Source: CAYVBN01 sp964538565 (GTDB lineage: Bacteria > Pseudomonadota > Alphaproteobacteria > Rhizobiales > Xanthobacteraceae). Taken from it: 14,745 nucleotides of DNA. Under the pieces are notes generated by a model. It did not search any database. It saw nothing but the letters and a program-made list of their open reading frames with translations, and was not told the DNA's origin. The translations under genes and the position numbers were made by a program. Shown piece by piece: positions 5,710 through 14,065 of the stretch (positions within the stretch are counted from its first letter, which is position 1; each line of letters begins with the position of its first letter). The stretch lies in the NCBI GenBank assembly GCA_964538565.1, contig CAZIGW010000166.1:1-14745 (forward strand). Direction: 5' to 3'.

Positions 5710-7311
5710 TTGAGTCTCTCCGTTTCGCCTTCCTTCGATCTGCCGGCCGGCCGCTCGATGCTGCGGGTGCCGCTGTTCGTCGAGATGGTGCGGTCGCGTC
5801 CGCATCTCGTGTTCTGGGCGGCGGCGCTCACGCAGGGGGCGTTGTGGTGGCTGGTGCCGTCGCTGTTCTACGCCGCCCCGCCCGGCAACGCCGCCGAGGT
5901 CGTGGCGATCGGACACGAGTTCGAACTCGGGAACTATCTTGGCCCGCCGCTCGCCTTCTGGCTCGCCGACATCGCCTTCACGATCTTCGGCCGCAGCATG
6001 ATCGGCGTCTATCTGCTGGCGCAGGCGTGCGTGGTCGTCGCCTATTGGGCGGTGTTCGCGCTCGGCCGGGCGATCGTCGGCACGCATCATGCCGTCATCG
6101 CCGTGCTGCTGATGGTCGGGGTCACGGCGTTCACGGTGTCGTCGCCGAATTTCGGCCCTTCGGTGCTCGCCATGCCGCTCGTGGCGCTCGCCATGCTGCA
6201 TTTCTGGCGCGCGGTCGGCGAGGAGAAGTCGCGCTACTGGTTCGCCGTGGCGCTGGACGTCGGCCTGCTGATCCTCACGACCTACGCGGGGCTCATCGTC
6301 CTGGCGCTGATCGTGCTGTTCACGCTCGCCAACGAGCGCAGCCGCGCCATGCTCACGACGCTCGATCCCTGGATGGGCGGCATCGTCGTCACGATCGTGC
6401 TGTTTCCGCACCTGATCTGGCTCGACGCCTCCGGGTACGCCTTCATACCGTCCGTGGAGCGCCTGCTGGCGGCGCCGGATTCGGGAGCGGCCGTGTTCGC
6501 TTCGGGGCATCTGCTCGGACAGATTCTCTTCGTCCACGTCCTCTTCGTCCACGTCGGGCTGATCGTTCTGGTGGCGCTCGGCGGCGGATGGCGCGCGAAC
6601 GAGCAGCCGGACTCCTCGACCTTCGTGCGTCGGCCGACCGATCCCTTCGCCCGGCGTTTCGTGTACTGGTTCGCGCTGCTGCCGGCGGGGATCGCGACAC
6701 TCCTCGCCGTCGTCCTCGGAGGCGACGAACCCGCCGGCGGCGTCGCGCCGCTGGTGTTGCTGACCGGCGTCGCCATCGTGCTCGCGGCCGGGGACGTCAT
6801 CGTGCTCCAGCGCGAGCGTCTCGCCGCGATTGCCTGGGGCGGGCTTCTCGTGCTGCCACCGGTGACCGCGATCTTGGCAATCCTCCTGTTTCCGTGGGTG
6901 GCCGGCAGCGGGCTGCGTGTCGATCAGCCGGCGGGCGACATCGGCCGGTTCTTCACCGAAAGCTTCGAGCGGCGGACCGGGAAACGGCTGGCCGTCGTGA
7001 CCGGCGACCCGCGGCTCGCCGAACTCGTCGCGATCGCGTCGCCCTCGCGGCCGAGCCTGTGGTTCTACGCCAGTCCCGAACGTTCTCCCTGGATCGGCGC
7101 CGACGACATCGCCCGAAAGGGGGCCGTCATCGTCTGGCCGACGTCCGATACCGTCGGCACGCCGCCCGCCGATATCAAGGCGCGCTTTCCGCAGATCGTC
7201 CCGGAGGTGCCGCGGGCGTTCGAACGGCCGGTCCAGGGCCGCTTGCCGTTGATGCGCATCGGTTGGGCCGTGGTGCGGCCGCGAGAGGAGGGGGCGCCGC
7301 CCGGTCGGTGA
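5710..7311 (+). CDS. GT39 (PMT_2)-like polytopic membrane glycosyltransferase
   Basis: About 533 residues. Roughly ten to eleven hydrophobic segments are visible, for example LVFWAAALTQGALWWLVP, VYLLAQACVVVAYWAVFALG, VALDVGLLILTTYAGLIVLA, FALLPAGIATLLAVVLGG and GGLLVLPPVTAILAILLFPW. The soluble C-terminal part includes RLAVVTGDPRLAELVA. The first loop (YAAPPGNAAEVVAIGHEFELG) and LGPPLAFWLADIAF match the lipid-linked-sugar GT-C type, which uses polyprenyl-phosphate sugars at the periplasmic face. The substrate is unknown. Start is uncertain: TTG 5710 has GAGG 5 nt upstream; GTG 5704 and ATG 5758 are in-frame alternatives. A perfect 15-bp tandem repeat encodes LFVHV twice inside one membrane segment. 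It follows rnhB closely and converges with the uracil-DNA glycosylase gene. Confidence 0.8.
   Translation: MSLSVSPSFDLPAGRSMLRVPLFVEMVRSRPHLVFWAAALTQGALWWLVPSLFYAAPPGNAAEVVAIGHEFELGNYLGPPLAFWLADIAFTIFGRSMIGVYLLAQACVVVAYWAVFALGRAIVGTHHAVIAVLLMVGVTAFTVSSPNFGPSVLAMPLVALAMLHFWRAVGEEKSRYWFAVALDVGLLILTTYAGLIVLALIVLFTLANERSRAMLTTLDPWMGGIVVTIVLFPHLIWLDASGYAFIPSVERLLAAPDSGAAVFASGHLLGQILFVHVLFVHVGLIVLVALGGGWRANEQPDSSTFVRRPTDPFARRFVYWFALLPAGIATLLAVVLGGDEPAGGVAPLVLLTGVAIVLAAGDVIVLQRERLAAIAWGGLLVLPPVTAILAILLFPWVAGSGLRVDQPAGDIGRFFTESFERRTGKRLAVVTGDPRLAELVAIASPSRPSLWFYASPERSPWIGADDIARKGAVIVWPTSDTVGTPPADIKARFPQIVPEVPRAFERPVQGRLPLMRIGWAVVRPREEGAPPGR
6526..6555 (+). repeat. Perfect 15-bp tandem duplication within the GT39-like gene
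   Basis: CTCTTCGTCCACGTC occurs twice in direct succession (6526-6540 and 6541-6555). It is in frame and gives LFVHV-LFVHV inside a predicted membrane helix (ILFVHVLFVHVGLIVLV). The two copies are identical at every base, including wobble positions. Confidence 0.9.
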
Positions 7312-7331
7312 CCGGCCGGCGCGCGGACGCG

Positions 7332-8168
7332 TCAGGCAAGCGCCTGCTTGATGGCGAGAAAGTCGCGCCAGGCGAGCCGCTTGTGCAGCGGCTGGCGCAG
7401 CAGGTAGGCGGGGTGCAGGGTGGCGAGCGCGCGCACCTCGCGCGTGCCGGTGTGAAACGCGAACCAGCGCCCGCGCGTGCGCATGATTCCGTCCTTCACA
7501 CCGAGCAGCGTCTGGGTCGAGGGTCCGCCGAGGCAGACGAGCACGTCCGGGTCGGCAAGCTCGATCTGGCGCAGGATGAAGGGCAGGCAGATCTGCGTCT
7601 CCTGCGGGGTGGGGGTGCGGTTGCCGGGCGGACGCCACGGCACGACATTGGCGATGTAGGACGAGGTGCGGTCGAGCCCGATCGCCGCCATCATACGGTC
7701 GAGCAGCTTGCCGGAACGCCCGACGAAGGGCCGGCCCTCGATGTCCTCGTCGCGGCCGGGCGCCTCGCCGACGAACATGACGCGGGCCCGCGGATTGCCG
7801 GCGGCGAAGACGAGCTGCTTTGCCGTGGTCTTGAGCGCGCAACCGCTGAATCCTTCGAGGATCGACCGCAGTTCCTCGAGGCTCGCCGCCCGCCGCGCCG
7901 CCTCGCGGGCCGCCATGACGGCGGCGTCGGGCGAGGGCGGGGCGAGGTCCGCAGCCGGCGCCGCCGGAGCTTGGCGCAGGACCGCCGGCGCGCGGCGATC
8001 GGCGGCGGAACGGTCCGCGGATTCCGGCGCCTGCGCAGGCGCACTGGGTTTGATCAGATCCGCCTCGGCGAAGCGGTCGACCGGGGTCTCGCCCACGACC
8101 CAATCGACGCCCGCTTCCAGATAGAAGGCGAGGAGGTCGCGCGCGGCTCTGGCATGATCGGGTGTCAC
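7332..8168 (-). CDS. Uracil-DNA glycosylase, family-4-like, with incomplete iron-sulfur cysteine set
   Basis: The protein has 278 residues. Residues 1-95 are a variable Ala/Pro-rich region; the glycosylase domain follows. Motif 1 is GEAPGRDED (134-142), then GRPFVGRSGKLLD, and motif 2 is HPAYLLR (252-258). These enzymes remove uracil from DNA, leaving abasic sites for base excision repair. Family-4 enzymes bind a 4Fe-4S cluster through C-x2-C plus two later cysteines 16 residues apart. Here C110 and C194 remain, but the partner positions are K113 and W178 (NVVPWRPPGNRTP), so a complete cluster is unlikely. The start is GTG 8168; GAGA lies about 7-10 nt upstream. It is divergent from ETF-QO and ends 20 bp from the convergent GT39-like gene. 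Confidence concerns the family; cluster loss is inference from residues. Confidence 0.9.
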   Translation of the reverse strand: MTPDHARAARDLLAFYLEAGVDWVVGETPVDRFAEADLIKPSAPAQAPESADRSAADRRAPAVLRQAPAAPAADLAPPSPDAAVMAAREAARRAASLEELRSILEGFSGCALKTTAKQLVFAAGNPRARVMFVGEAPGRDEDIEGRPFVGRSGKLLDRMMAAIGLDRTSSYIANVVPWRPPGNRTPTPQETQICLPFILRQIELADPDVLVCLGGPSTQTLLGVKDGIMRTRGRWFAFHTGTREVRALATLHPAYLLRQPLHKRLAWRDFLAIKQALA

Positions 8169-8425
8169 GCCCGATCTCTAGCGCATTTCCCGGCGAGGTG
8201 GATACCGGTTCCTCGCTGGCGATGCGGCCGGATGGAATCCGGAACACGGTCCCGCCCCGCCGGATCGGAGCGTGGCCCGGCAGGATGCGGCGGAGCCAGA
8301 CCGACGGGCGCCGAGACCTCGGCCGCTCGCCGATTGCCGCATCTCGCCAGACGTGGAAGAAAGACGGACCGCCGGATTCCGTCTCCGGCGCCCGGCGCCG
8401 CAGACGCGCGCCGCAGGAGATCCCG
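8169..8425. other. Divergent intergenic region between the uracil-DNA glycosylase and ETF-QO genes
   Basis: These 257 bp must hold promoters for both flanking genes, but no -35/-10 pair stands out. Two short inverted repeats are present: CCGGAT-GGA-ATCCGG (8228-8242) and CGGCGCC-C-GGCGCCG (8386-8400). The second lies in the probable ETF-QO leader, about 25 nt before its ATG. No conserved small ORF is evident. Confidence 0.4.
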
Positions 8426-10078
8426 ATGGCTGCTGACTTGCCCGCGCGCGAGATGATGGAATTCGATGTCGTGATCGTCGGTGCCGGCCCGGCCGGCCTG
8501 TCGGCGGCGATCCGTCTCAAGCAACTGGCGGCGGACCTCTCGGTGGTCGTGGTCGAGAAGGGGTCGGAGGTCGGCGCCCATATCCTCTCCGGTGCCGTGA
8601 TCGATCCGGTCGGCCTCGACCGGCTGCTGCCGGGCTGGCGCGAGGAAGACACGCCGATCAAGACCGAGGTCGGCGACGACCGATTTTACCTGCTGCGCGA
8701 GAATTCGGCGTGGCGGCTGCCGAACTGGCTGATGCCGCCGCTCATGAACAACCACGGAAACTTCATCGTCTCGCTCGGCAGCGTGTGTCGCTGGCTCGCC
8801 GCCAAGGCCGAGGCGCTGGGGGTCGAAATCTATCCGGGCTTCGCGGCGAGCGAGGTCCTACGCGGCGCGAACGGCGAGGTGGTCGGCATTGCGACCGGCG
8901 ACATGGGGCTCTCCCGCGACGGCACCCCGAAGGAGACGTTCGCGCGCGGCATGGAGCTCAGGGCGAAGTACACGCTGTTCGCGGAGGGCGCGCGCGGTCA
9001 TCTGACCAAGCGCCTGATCGCCGACTTCGCTCTTGCGCGCGATTGCGACCCGCCCAAGTTCGGCATCGGCCTCAAGGAGCTCTGGCAGGTCGCGCCCGAC
9101 AGGCATCGCCGCGGTCTGGTCCAGCACACGTTCGGATGGCCGCTCGACGAGCGCACCGGCGGAGGTTCGTTCCTCTACCACTACGAGGAGAATCTCGTTT
9201 CGGTCGGTTTCGTCGTCCACCTCAACTACGAAAACCCCTACCTCGCCCCGTTCGAGGAGTTCCAGCGCTTCAAGACGCACCGGCTGGTGCGCGACACCCT
9301 GATCGGCGGCAGGCGTCTCGCCTACGGGGCGCGCGCCATCACCGAAGGCGGCTGGCAATCGGTTCCGAAACTCGCCTTCCCGGGCGGCGTGCTCGTCGGC
9401 TGCGCGGCCGGCTTCGTCAACGTGCCCCGCATCAAGGGCACGCACAACGCGATGCTGTCGGGCATGCTGGCGGCCGAGCACGTGGCTGCCGCGATCGCCC
9501 GCGGCCGCGCCAATGACGAATTGAGCGAATACGAAAGTTCCTGGCGCGCGTCCGCGATCGGCCGCGACCTGTGGAAAGTGCGCAATGCCAAGCCGCTGTG
9601 GTCGCGATACGGAACGACGCTCGGCATCGCCCTCGGCGGTCTCGACATGTGGACGAATACGCTGGGGTTCTCCCTCTTCGGCACGCTGCGCCACGGCAAG
9701 CCGGACAGCGCCTGCCTGCGGCCCGCGGCCGAGTGCCGCCCGATCCCCTATCCGAAGCCGGACGGCAAGGTGACGTTCGACCGGCTGTCCTCGGTGTATC
9801 TCTCGAACACCAATCACGAGGAAAATCAGCCCGTTCACCTCCGCGTGCGCGACCCGGCGCTGCAGAAGTCATCCGAGCACGACGTCTTCGGCGGACCGTC
9901 GGCGCGTTATTGCCCGGCGGGCGTGTACGAATGGGTGGAGGAAGGATCTCAGACGCAATTCGTCATCAACGCGCAGAACTGCGTCCACTGCAAGACATGC
10001 GACATCAAGGATCCCAACGAGAACATCACCTGGGTGGCGCCCGAAGGCGGCGGAGGGCCGAATTACCCGAACATGTGA
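8426..10078 (+). CDS. Electron transfer flavoprotein-ubiquinone oxidoreductase (ETF-QO)
   Basis: ETF-QO takes electrons from reduced electron transfer flavoprotein and passes them to ubiquinone, linking fatty-acid and amino-acid oxidation to the respiratory chain; it is a peripheral inner-membrane flavoprotein. The protein has 550 residues, the normal length. The N-terminus carries the FAD Rossmann motif VVIVGAGPAGLSAAIRLKQL and VEKGSEVGAHILSGAVIDP. The middle has the conserved GIGLKELWQV and the region EGGWQSVPKLAFPGG to RIKGTHNAMLSGMLAAEH. The C-terminal 4Fe-4S ligands are C496 (ARYCPAGVYEW) and C519, C522, C525 (NCVHCKTCDIKDP). ATG 8426 has AGGAG at 6-nt spacing; the open frame upstream to 8162 is not protein-like. 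ETF subunit genes are not in the window. Confidence 0.96.
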   Translation: MAADLPAREMMEFDVVIVGAGPAGLSAAIRLKQLAADLSVVVVEKGSEVGAHILSGAVIDPVGLDRLLPGWREEDTPIKTEVGDDRFYLLRENSAWRLPNWLMPPLMNNHGNFIVSLGSVCRWLAAKAEALGVEIYPGFAASEVLRGANGEVVGIATGDMGLSRDGTPKETFARGMELRAKYTLFAEGARGHLTKRLIADFALARDCDPPKFGIGLKELWQVAPDRHRRGLVQHTFGWPLDERTGGGSFLYHYEENLVSVGFVVHLNYENPYLAPFEEFQRFKTHRLVRDTLIGGRRLAYGARAITEGGWQSVPKLAFPGGVLVGCAAGFVNVPRIKGTHNAMLSGMLAAEHVAAAIARGRANDELSEYESSWRASAIGRDLWKVRNAKPLWSRYGTTLGIALGGLDMWTNTLGFSLFGTLRHGKPDSACLRPAAECRPIPYPKPDGKVTFDRLSSVYLSNTNHEENQPVHLRVRDPALQKSSEHDVFGGPSARYCPAGVYEWVEEGSQTQFVINAQNCVHCKTCDIKDPNENITWVAPEGGGGPNYPNM

Positions 10079-10234
10079 AGAGAATCGGTCGCGAGCGGTC
10101 ACGATGCTGCCACATCCCCGACCCAACACGAGCTCCCTCGACTTGTCCTTGCCGGTTCTGCCCAAAAAGGCCATTCTCCGCGTCAGGTCGGCGGCTGCCC
10201 GGGCGCGGGCGGGCCACATGGAGATCTGCGACCC
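10079..10234 (+). other. Intergenic region before the TPR gene
   Basis: These 156 bp follow the ETF-QO stop. They contain one GANTC site (GAATC, 10082-10086) and a short A-run, but no terminator hairpin with T-tract and no clear promoter pair. GGAG (10220-10223) lies 11 nt before the TPR gene GTG and is its likely, rather distant, ribosome site. Confidence 0.3.
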
Positions 10235-11983
10235 GTGACAGCTTCGTTTCTGCTTCGTTGCGCCGCGAGCGTCGTGCTTGCCGTGGCAACACTGACGCTT
10301 CCCGTAGCACTCGGCGCACAGGCACCGACTCCCCAGGAACTGGCGCGCTTGACGCCGGCCGGGAGCTATCTGGCCGCGCGCCACGCCAACGCCGAGCGCG
10401 ACGCCGCCGCGGCCGCAGCCTATTATCGCGCGGCGCTGAAATCCGACCCCAAGAACGGTGAACTGCTCGAGCGCACGTTCTTCTCGTTGATCGCCGAGGG
10501 CGACATCGACGACGCGGTGAAGCTCGCCGAGCGAATCATCCAGGTCGACCACAACGACCGCTCCGCGCGCCTGTTGCTCGGCGTGCGAGCCATCAAGCTC
10601 AAGCAGTATCAGACGGCGCGCCAGCAGCTCACGCAATCGATCCGCGGCCCGATCACCGACCTGACCGCGACCTTGCTCGCCGCCTGGGCCATGGCCGGCG
10701 CGAACGACACGCGCGCGGCGATCGAGACGATCGATCGCCTGAGCGGTCCGGACTGGTACGCGATCTTCAAGGACATGCACGCCGGACTGATCCTCGACCT
10801 CGCCGGCAACAAGAAGGAAGCCGGCAGGCGGTTCGAGCGCGCCTACAAGCTCGACGCCACCGCGCTGCGCCTGGTCCAGGCGTACGGAAGCTGGGCCTCG
10901 CGCAACGCCGGCAAGCAGGAGGCCGAGAAGATCTACAAGGCGTTCGACACGGTGCTGCCACGTCACCCGCTGATCGTCGAAGCCCAGAACAAGGTGCAGC
11001 ACGGCGAGCGCGTGCCGCCGCTCGTCACCAATCCGCAGGCGGGCGCGGCGGAAGTCCTCTACGGGCTCGGCGCTTCCCTCGGCCGCCGCGGCGGCGAGGA
11101 TCTGGGCATCATGTATCTGCAGCTCGCGCTCTATCTGGCGCCGCAGCACCCGATGGCGCTCCTCTCGCTCGCCGATCTCTACGAGTCGATGAAGAAACCG
11201 GAGCTCGCCATCAAGGTCTACGAGCGCGTTCCCCCCGACTCGCCGCTCCGGCGCAATGCGAACATCCAGCTTGCGCTCAATCTCGACAGTCTCGACCGGA
11301 CCGACGAAGCGAAAAAGCATCTGGAGAAGCTGATCGCCGATCGTCCGGACGATCTCGAGGCGATCATGGCGCTCGGCAATATCCTGCGCGCGCGCAAGCA
11401 TTTCTCCGAATGCGCCGACGTCTACAGCAAGGCCATCGCGGTCGATTCCAAGCCGGAAAAGTCGGACTGGACAATCTACTACGTCCGCGGCATCTGCTAC
11501 GAACGCTCGAAGCAGTGGCCGAAAGCGGAAGCCGACCTGAAGAAGGCGCTCGAGCTCTATCCCGACCAGCCGCACGTCCTCAACTATCTCGGGTACTCGT
11601 GGATCGACCAGGGCATCAACCTGGAAGAGGGCATGCGCATGATCCGTCGCGCCGTCGAGCAGCGTCCCGACGACGGCTACATCGTGGACTCGCTCGGCTG
11701 GGCGTACTTCCGCACCGGCGACTACGACAACGCCGTGAAGCAGCTCGATCGCGCCGTCGAGCTCAAGCCCGAGGACCCGACGATCAACGACCATCTCGGC
11801 GACGCCTACTGGAAGGTCGGACGCCAGCTCGAGGCGAAGTTCCAGTGGTCGCACGCGCGCGATCTCAAGCCCGAACCCGATGAACTCGCCAAGATCGAGC
11901 AGAAGCTCAAATTCGGGCTGACCGAGGAGACGTCCTCCTCGGCGGATGCCGAGAAGGCCAGGAAGCCCGGCAACGGTGGGTGA
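10235..11983 (+). CDS. Secreted tetratricopeptide-repeat protein
   Basis: The protein has 582 residues. It begins with a cleavable-type signal peptide (hydrophobic run SVVLAVATLTLPVALGAQA, with likely cleavage after AQA), so it acts in the periplasm or at the outer membrane. Nearly all of the rest is helical TPR repeats. Clear units include AYYRAALKSDPKNGELLERT, YLQLALYLAPQHPMALLSLA, DVYSKAIAVDSKPEKSDWT, DLKKALELYPDQPHVLNYLG and QLDRAVELKPEDPTINDHLG. There is no catalytic domain; TPR proteins are scaffolds for protein-protein contacts. The start is GTG 10235, the earliest start codon in this frame. It overlaps the 5' end of ispE, suggesting cotranscription, though no functional link to isoprenoid synthesis is evident. 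The partner is unknown. Confidence 0.9.
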   Translation: MTASFLLRCAASVVLAVATLTLPVALGAQAPTPQELARLTPAGSYLAARHANAERDAAAAAAYYRAALKSDPKNGELLERTFFSLIAEGDIDDAVKLAERIIQVDHNDRSARLLLGVRAIKLKQYQTARQQLTQSIRGPITDLTATLLAAWAMAGANDTRAAIETIDRLSGPDWYAIFKDMHAGLILDLAGNKKEAGRRFERAYKLDATALRLVQAYGSWASRNAGKQEAEKIYKAFDTVLPRHPLIVEAQNKVQHGERVPPLVTNPQAGAAEVLYGLGASLGRRGGEDLGIMYLQLALYLAPQHPMALLSLADLYESMKKPELAIKVYERVPPDSPLRRNANIQLALNLDSLDRTDEAKKHLEKLIADRPDDLEAIMALGNILRARKHFSECADVYSKAIAVDSKPEKSDWTIYYVRGICYERSKQWPKAEADLKKALELYPDQPHVLNYLGYSWIDQGINLEEGMRMIRRAVEQRPDDGYIVDSLGWAYFRTGDYDNAVKQLDRAVELKPEDPTINDHLGDAYWKVGRQLEAKFQWSHARDLKPEPDELAKIEQKLKFGLTEETSSSADAEKARKPGNGG

Positions 11984-12866
11984 GGCGTTCCCCGCCGTCG
12001 CGGCGCTTGCCGAAGAGGCGCCCGCCAAGGTCAACCTGACGCTGCGGGTTCTCGGCCGGCGTCCGGACGGCTACCACGAGATCGAAAGCCTCGTCGTCTT
12101 CGCCGGCGAGGGCGACCGGCTCACCCTCGTTCCGGGCGCGCGGCTTGCGCTTCAGGTCGAGGGCCCGACCGCGGCGGCCGCGGGCGACACCGCCGACAAT
12201 CTCGTGCTCAGGGCCGCGCGCGCGCTCGCCGCGCGCGTCGACGGGCTCGTGGCCGGGCGGTTCGCCCTCGTGAAATCGCTTCCGGTGGCGGCCGGACTGG
12301 GCGGCGGTTCTTCGGATGCGGCCGCCGCGCTGCGGCTTCTCGCCCGCGCCAATCGACTCCCGTTCGGCGATGCGCGCCTGATCGCGGCCGCCGAAGCGAC
12401 CGGCGCCGACGTGCCGGTCTGCCTCGATCCTTGCCCGCGCCTGATGCGCGGCATCGGCGAAATCCTCTCGGCACCGCTTGATCTGCCGCCCTTGCCGGCG
12501 GTCCTCGTCAATCCCGGCATCCAGGTTCCGACCCGCGACGTGTTTGCGGCGCTCGACATGTCGGGCCGGCGGCCTCACGCCGACGTGGATCTCGCCGGTC
12601 TGCGCACGCCCGCCGCGCTGTTCGAATTTCTCGGCCGGTACGGAAACGACCTCGAAGCGGCCGCGGTCAAGATCGCCCCGGCGATCGCGCAGGTGCTCGA
12701 CGATCTGCGCGTCCTGCCGGGCGCGCGGCTCGCCCGCATGTCCGGCTCGGGAGCGACCTGCTTCGCATTGTTCGAGACAATCGGCGCCGCCGAAGCGGCT
12801 GCCGGCAGGATCGGGGCGGCGCAGCCCGGCTGGTGGTGCCGCGCCACGCTGCTCGGTGGCGTCTGA
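11976..12866 (+). CDS. ispE: 4-diphosphocytidyl-2-C-methyl-D-erythritol kinase
   Basis: IspE phosphorylates 4-(CDP)-2-C-methyl-D-erythritol with ATP, the fourth step of the MEP isoprenoid pathway, in the cytoplasm. With GTG 11976 the protein has 296 residues, within the usual range. The first family block is EEAPAKVNLTLRVLGRRPDGYHEIESLVVF. The GHMP-kinase ATP loop is LPVAAGLGGGSSDAAAALRLL, ATGADVPVCL follows, and the C-terminal ARMSGSGATCFALFE is the third GHMP motif. Start: GTG 11976 overlaps the TPR stop by 8 nt, with AGGAAG about 10 nt upstream. ATG 11946 is in frame, adds ten unconserved residues and would overlap by 38 nt; either is possible. The convergent polyprenyl synthase gene ends 51 bp away and uses products of the same pathway. 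Confidence 0.95.
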   Translation: MGEAFPAVAALAEEAPAKVNLTLRVLGRRPDGYHEIESLVVFAGEGDRLTLVPGARLALQVEGPTAAAAGDTADNLVLRAARALAARVDGLVAGRFALVKSLPVAAGLGGGSSDAAAALRLLARANRLPFGDARLIAAAEATGADVPVCLDPCPRLMRGIGEILSAPLDLPPLPAVLVNPGIQVPTRDVFAALDMSGRRPHADVDLAGLRTPAALFEFLGRYGNDLEAAAVKIAPAIAQVLDDLRVLPGARLARMSGSGATCFALFETIGAAEAAAGRIGAAQPGWWCRATLLGGV

Positions 12867-12917
12867 CAGATCCCGGACGCAATGGACCCGCCGCGTGGCG
12901 CGAACCGTGGCCGGCCG

Positions 12918-13928
12918 TCAGTGCGAGCGCGAGATGCAGAACTCGACGGTTTCCTGCAGCGCCTCTTTCATCTCCGAGGCCGGAAACAGCGCCAGCGCAT
13001 CGCGCGCGATCGCGCCGTAGTGGCGGGCGCGCGTGATCGTATCCTCGAGCGCGCGGTGTTTCGTCATCAGGCCGAGCGCATGCTCGAGATCCGCCTCGTC
13101 GACTTCATGACGCTCGAGCGCGCGGCGCCAGAACTCGCGCTCGTTGTCGGAGCCGCGCCGATAGGCGAGCACGACGGGAAGCGTGATCTTGCCTTCGCGG
13201 AAATCGTCGCCGACGTTCTTGCCGAGCTTGGCGGTCTTGCCGCCGTAGTCGAGCGCGTCGTCGACGAGCTGGAAGGCGATGCCGAGGTTCATGCCGAACG
13301 ACCGGCAGGCCGCGTGCTCGGCCTTCGGACGCCCGGCGATGGCCGGACCGACCTCGCAGGCGGCGGCGAACAGTTCGGCGGTCTTGGCGCGGATGACCGC
13401 GAGATATTCGTCCTCGGTCGTCGCGGTGTTCTTCGCGGCGGCGAGCTGCATCACCTCGCCTTCGGCAATCACGGCGGCGGCCGAAGACAGGATGTCGAGT
13501 GCGCGCAGCGAGCCGACCTCCACCATCATCTTGAACGCCTGCCCGAGCAGAAAGTCGCCCACCAGCACGCTCGCCTCGTTGCCCCACAGCATGCGGGCCG
13601 CGAGATTCCCGCGGCGCATCTCGCTCTCGTCGACGACGTCATCGTGAAGAAGGGTGGCCGTGTGCATGAATTCCACCGCGGCGGCGAGCTTGATATGGCC
13701 GTCACCCGAATAGCCGGCGAGCTGCGCCATCGCGAGCGTCAGGATCGGGCGCAACCGCTTGCCGCCGGAGGCGATGAGGTGGTTGGCGACCTCGGGGATC
13801 ATCGCCACGTCCGATCCCGTCCGGGACAGGATCGCGGCGTTGACCCGCTCCATGTCGGCTGCAACCAGTCCTACAAGCGCATTGATCGAGGCGTCCGGAC
13901 GGGGTTCAAACGGCAGTATGACGGCCAC
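12918..13928 (-). CDS. Long-chain polyprenyl (octa/decaprenyl) diphosphate synthase
   Basis: This trans-isoprenyl diphosphate synthase elongates farnesyl diphosphate with isopentenyl diphosphate to make the ubiquinone side chain. The protein has 336 residues. Key motifs are GGKRLRP (55-61), the first Asp-rich motif LLHDDVVDE (D96, D97, D100) and the second QLVDDALDY (D223, D224, D227). The residue five before the first Asp motif is Ala (A91), a small residue, which fits a long product; alphaproteobacteria commonly make Q-10, so decaprenyl is the likelier product (inference). GTG 13928 has GGGAG at 9-nt spacing. An upstream promoter pair is visible (separate entry). It is divergent from the DUF2007 gene and convergent with ispE. 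IspB-type naming is common; chain length is not determined by the sequence alone. Confidence 0.93.
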   Translation of the reverse strand: MAVILPFEPRPDASINALVGLVAADMERVNAAILSRTGSDVAMIPEVANHLIASGGKRLRPILTLAMAQLAGYSGDGHIKLAAAVEFMHTATLLHDDVVDESEMRRGNLAARMLWGNEASVLVGDFLLGQAFKMMVEVGSLRALDILSSAAAVIAEGEVMQLAAAKNTATTEDEYLAVIRAKTAELFAAACEVGPAIAGRPKAEHAACRSFGMNLGIAFQLVDDALDYGGKTAKLGKNVGDDFREGKITLPVVLAYRRGSDNEREFWRRALERHEVDEADLEHALGLMTKHRALEDTITRARHYGAIARDALALFPASEMKEALQETVEFCISRSH

Positions 13929-13957
13929 GAAGGAAATCTCCCAAAGAATGCCCAGGG

Positions 13958-13986
13958 AGCATAGGAACGTGCGCCCGACCCCGCAA
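13958..13986 (-). promoter_or_regulatory. Promoter of the polyprenyl diphosphate synthase gene
   Basis: On the minus strand TTGCGG (13981-13986) is followed after exactly 17 bp by TATGCT (13958-13963). The -10 lies about 30 bp before the GTG start, with the ribosome site GGGAG in between. Confidence 0.5.
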
Positions 13987-14002
13987 GTTCGCCCGCAGGG
14001 GA

Positions 14003-14031
14003 TTGAAAGTCTTTTCCGCCAGCGTGATAGA
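14003..14031 (+). promoter_or_regulatory. Promoter of the DUF2007 gene
   Basis: TTGAAA (14003-14008, five of six -35 positions) is followed after 17 bp by GATAGA (14026-14031). TAGAGT at 19 bp is an alternative -10. The predicted start is near 14038, giving a leader of about 28 nt before GTG 14066. Confidence 0.5.
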
Positions 14032-14065
14032 GTGAAGCAGAGCCAATCCGGTCGCGGGGACGCGC

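Noticed and set aside
5844..8456. 870-codon open frame on the plus strand
   Set aside because: It is a +1 shadow of the GT39-like gene continuing antisense to the uracil-DNA glycosylase; composition is Arg/Gly-rich with no motif.
5674..8661. 995-codon open frame on the minus strand across the GT39-like gene and beyond
   Set aside because: It is antisense to several clear genes, rich in Arg/Ala/Pro/Gly and without domains. This is a usual by-product of high GC and third-position bias.
9869..12034. 721-codon minus-strand open frame opposite the TPR gene
   Set aside because: The plus strand encodes clear TPR repeats with a signal peptide. The antisense frame has no recognisable domain.
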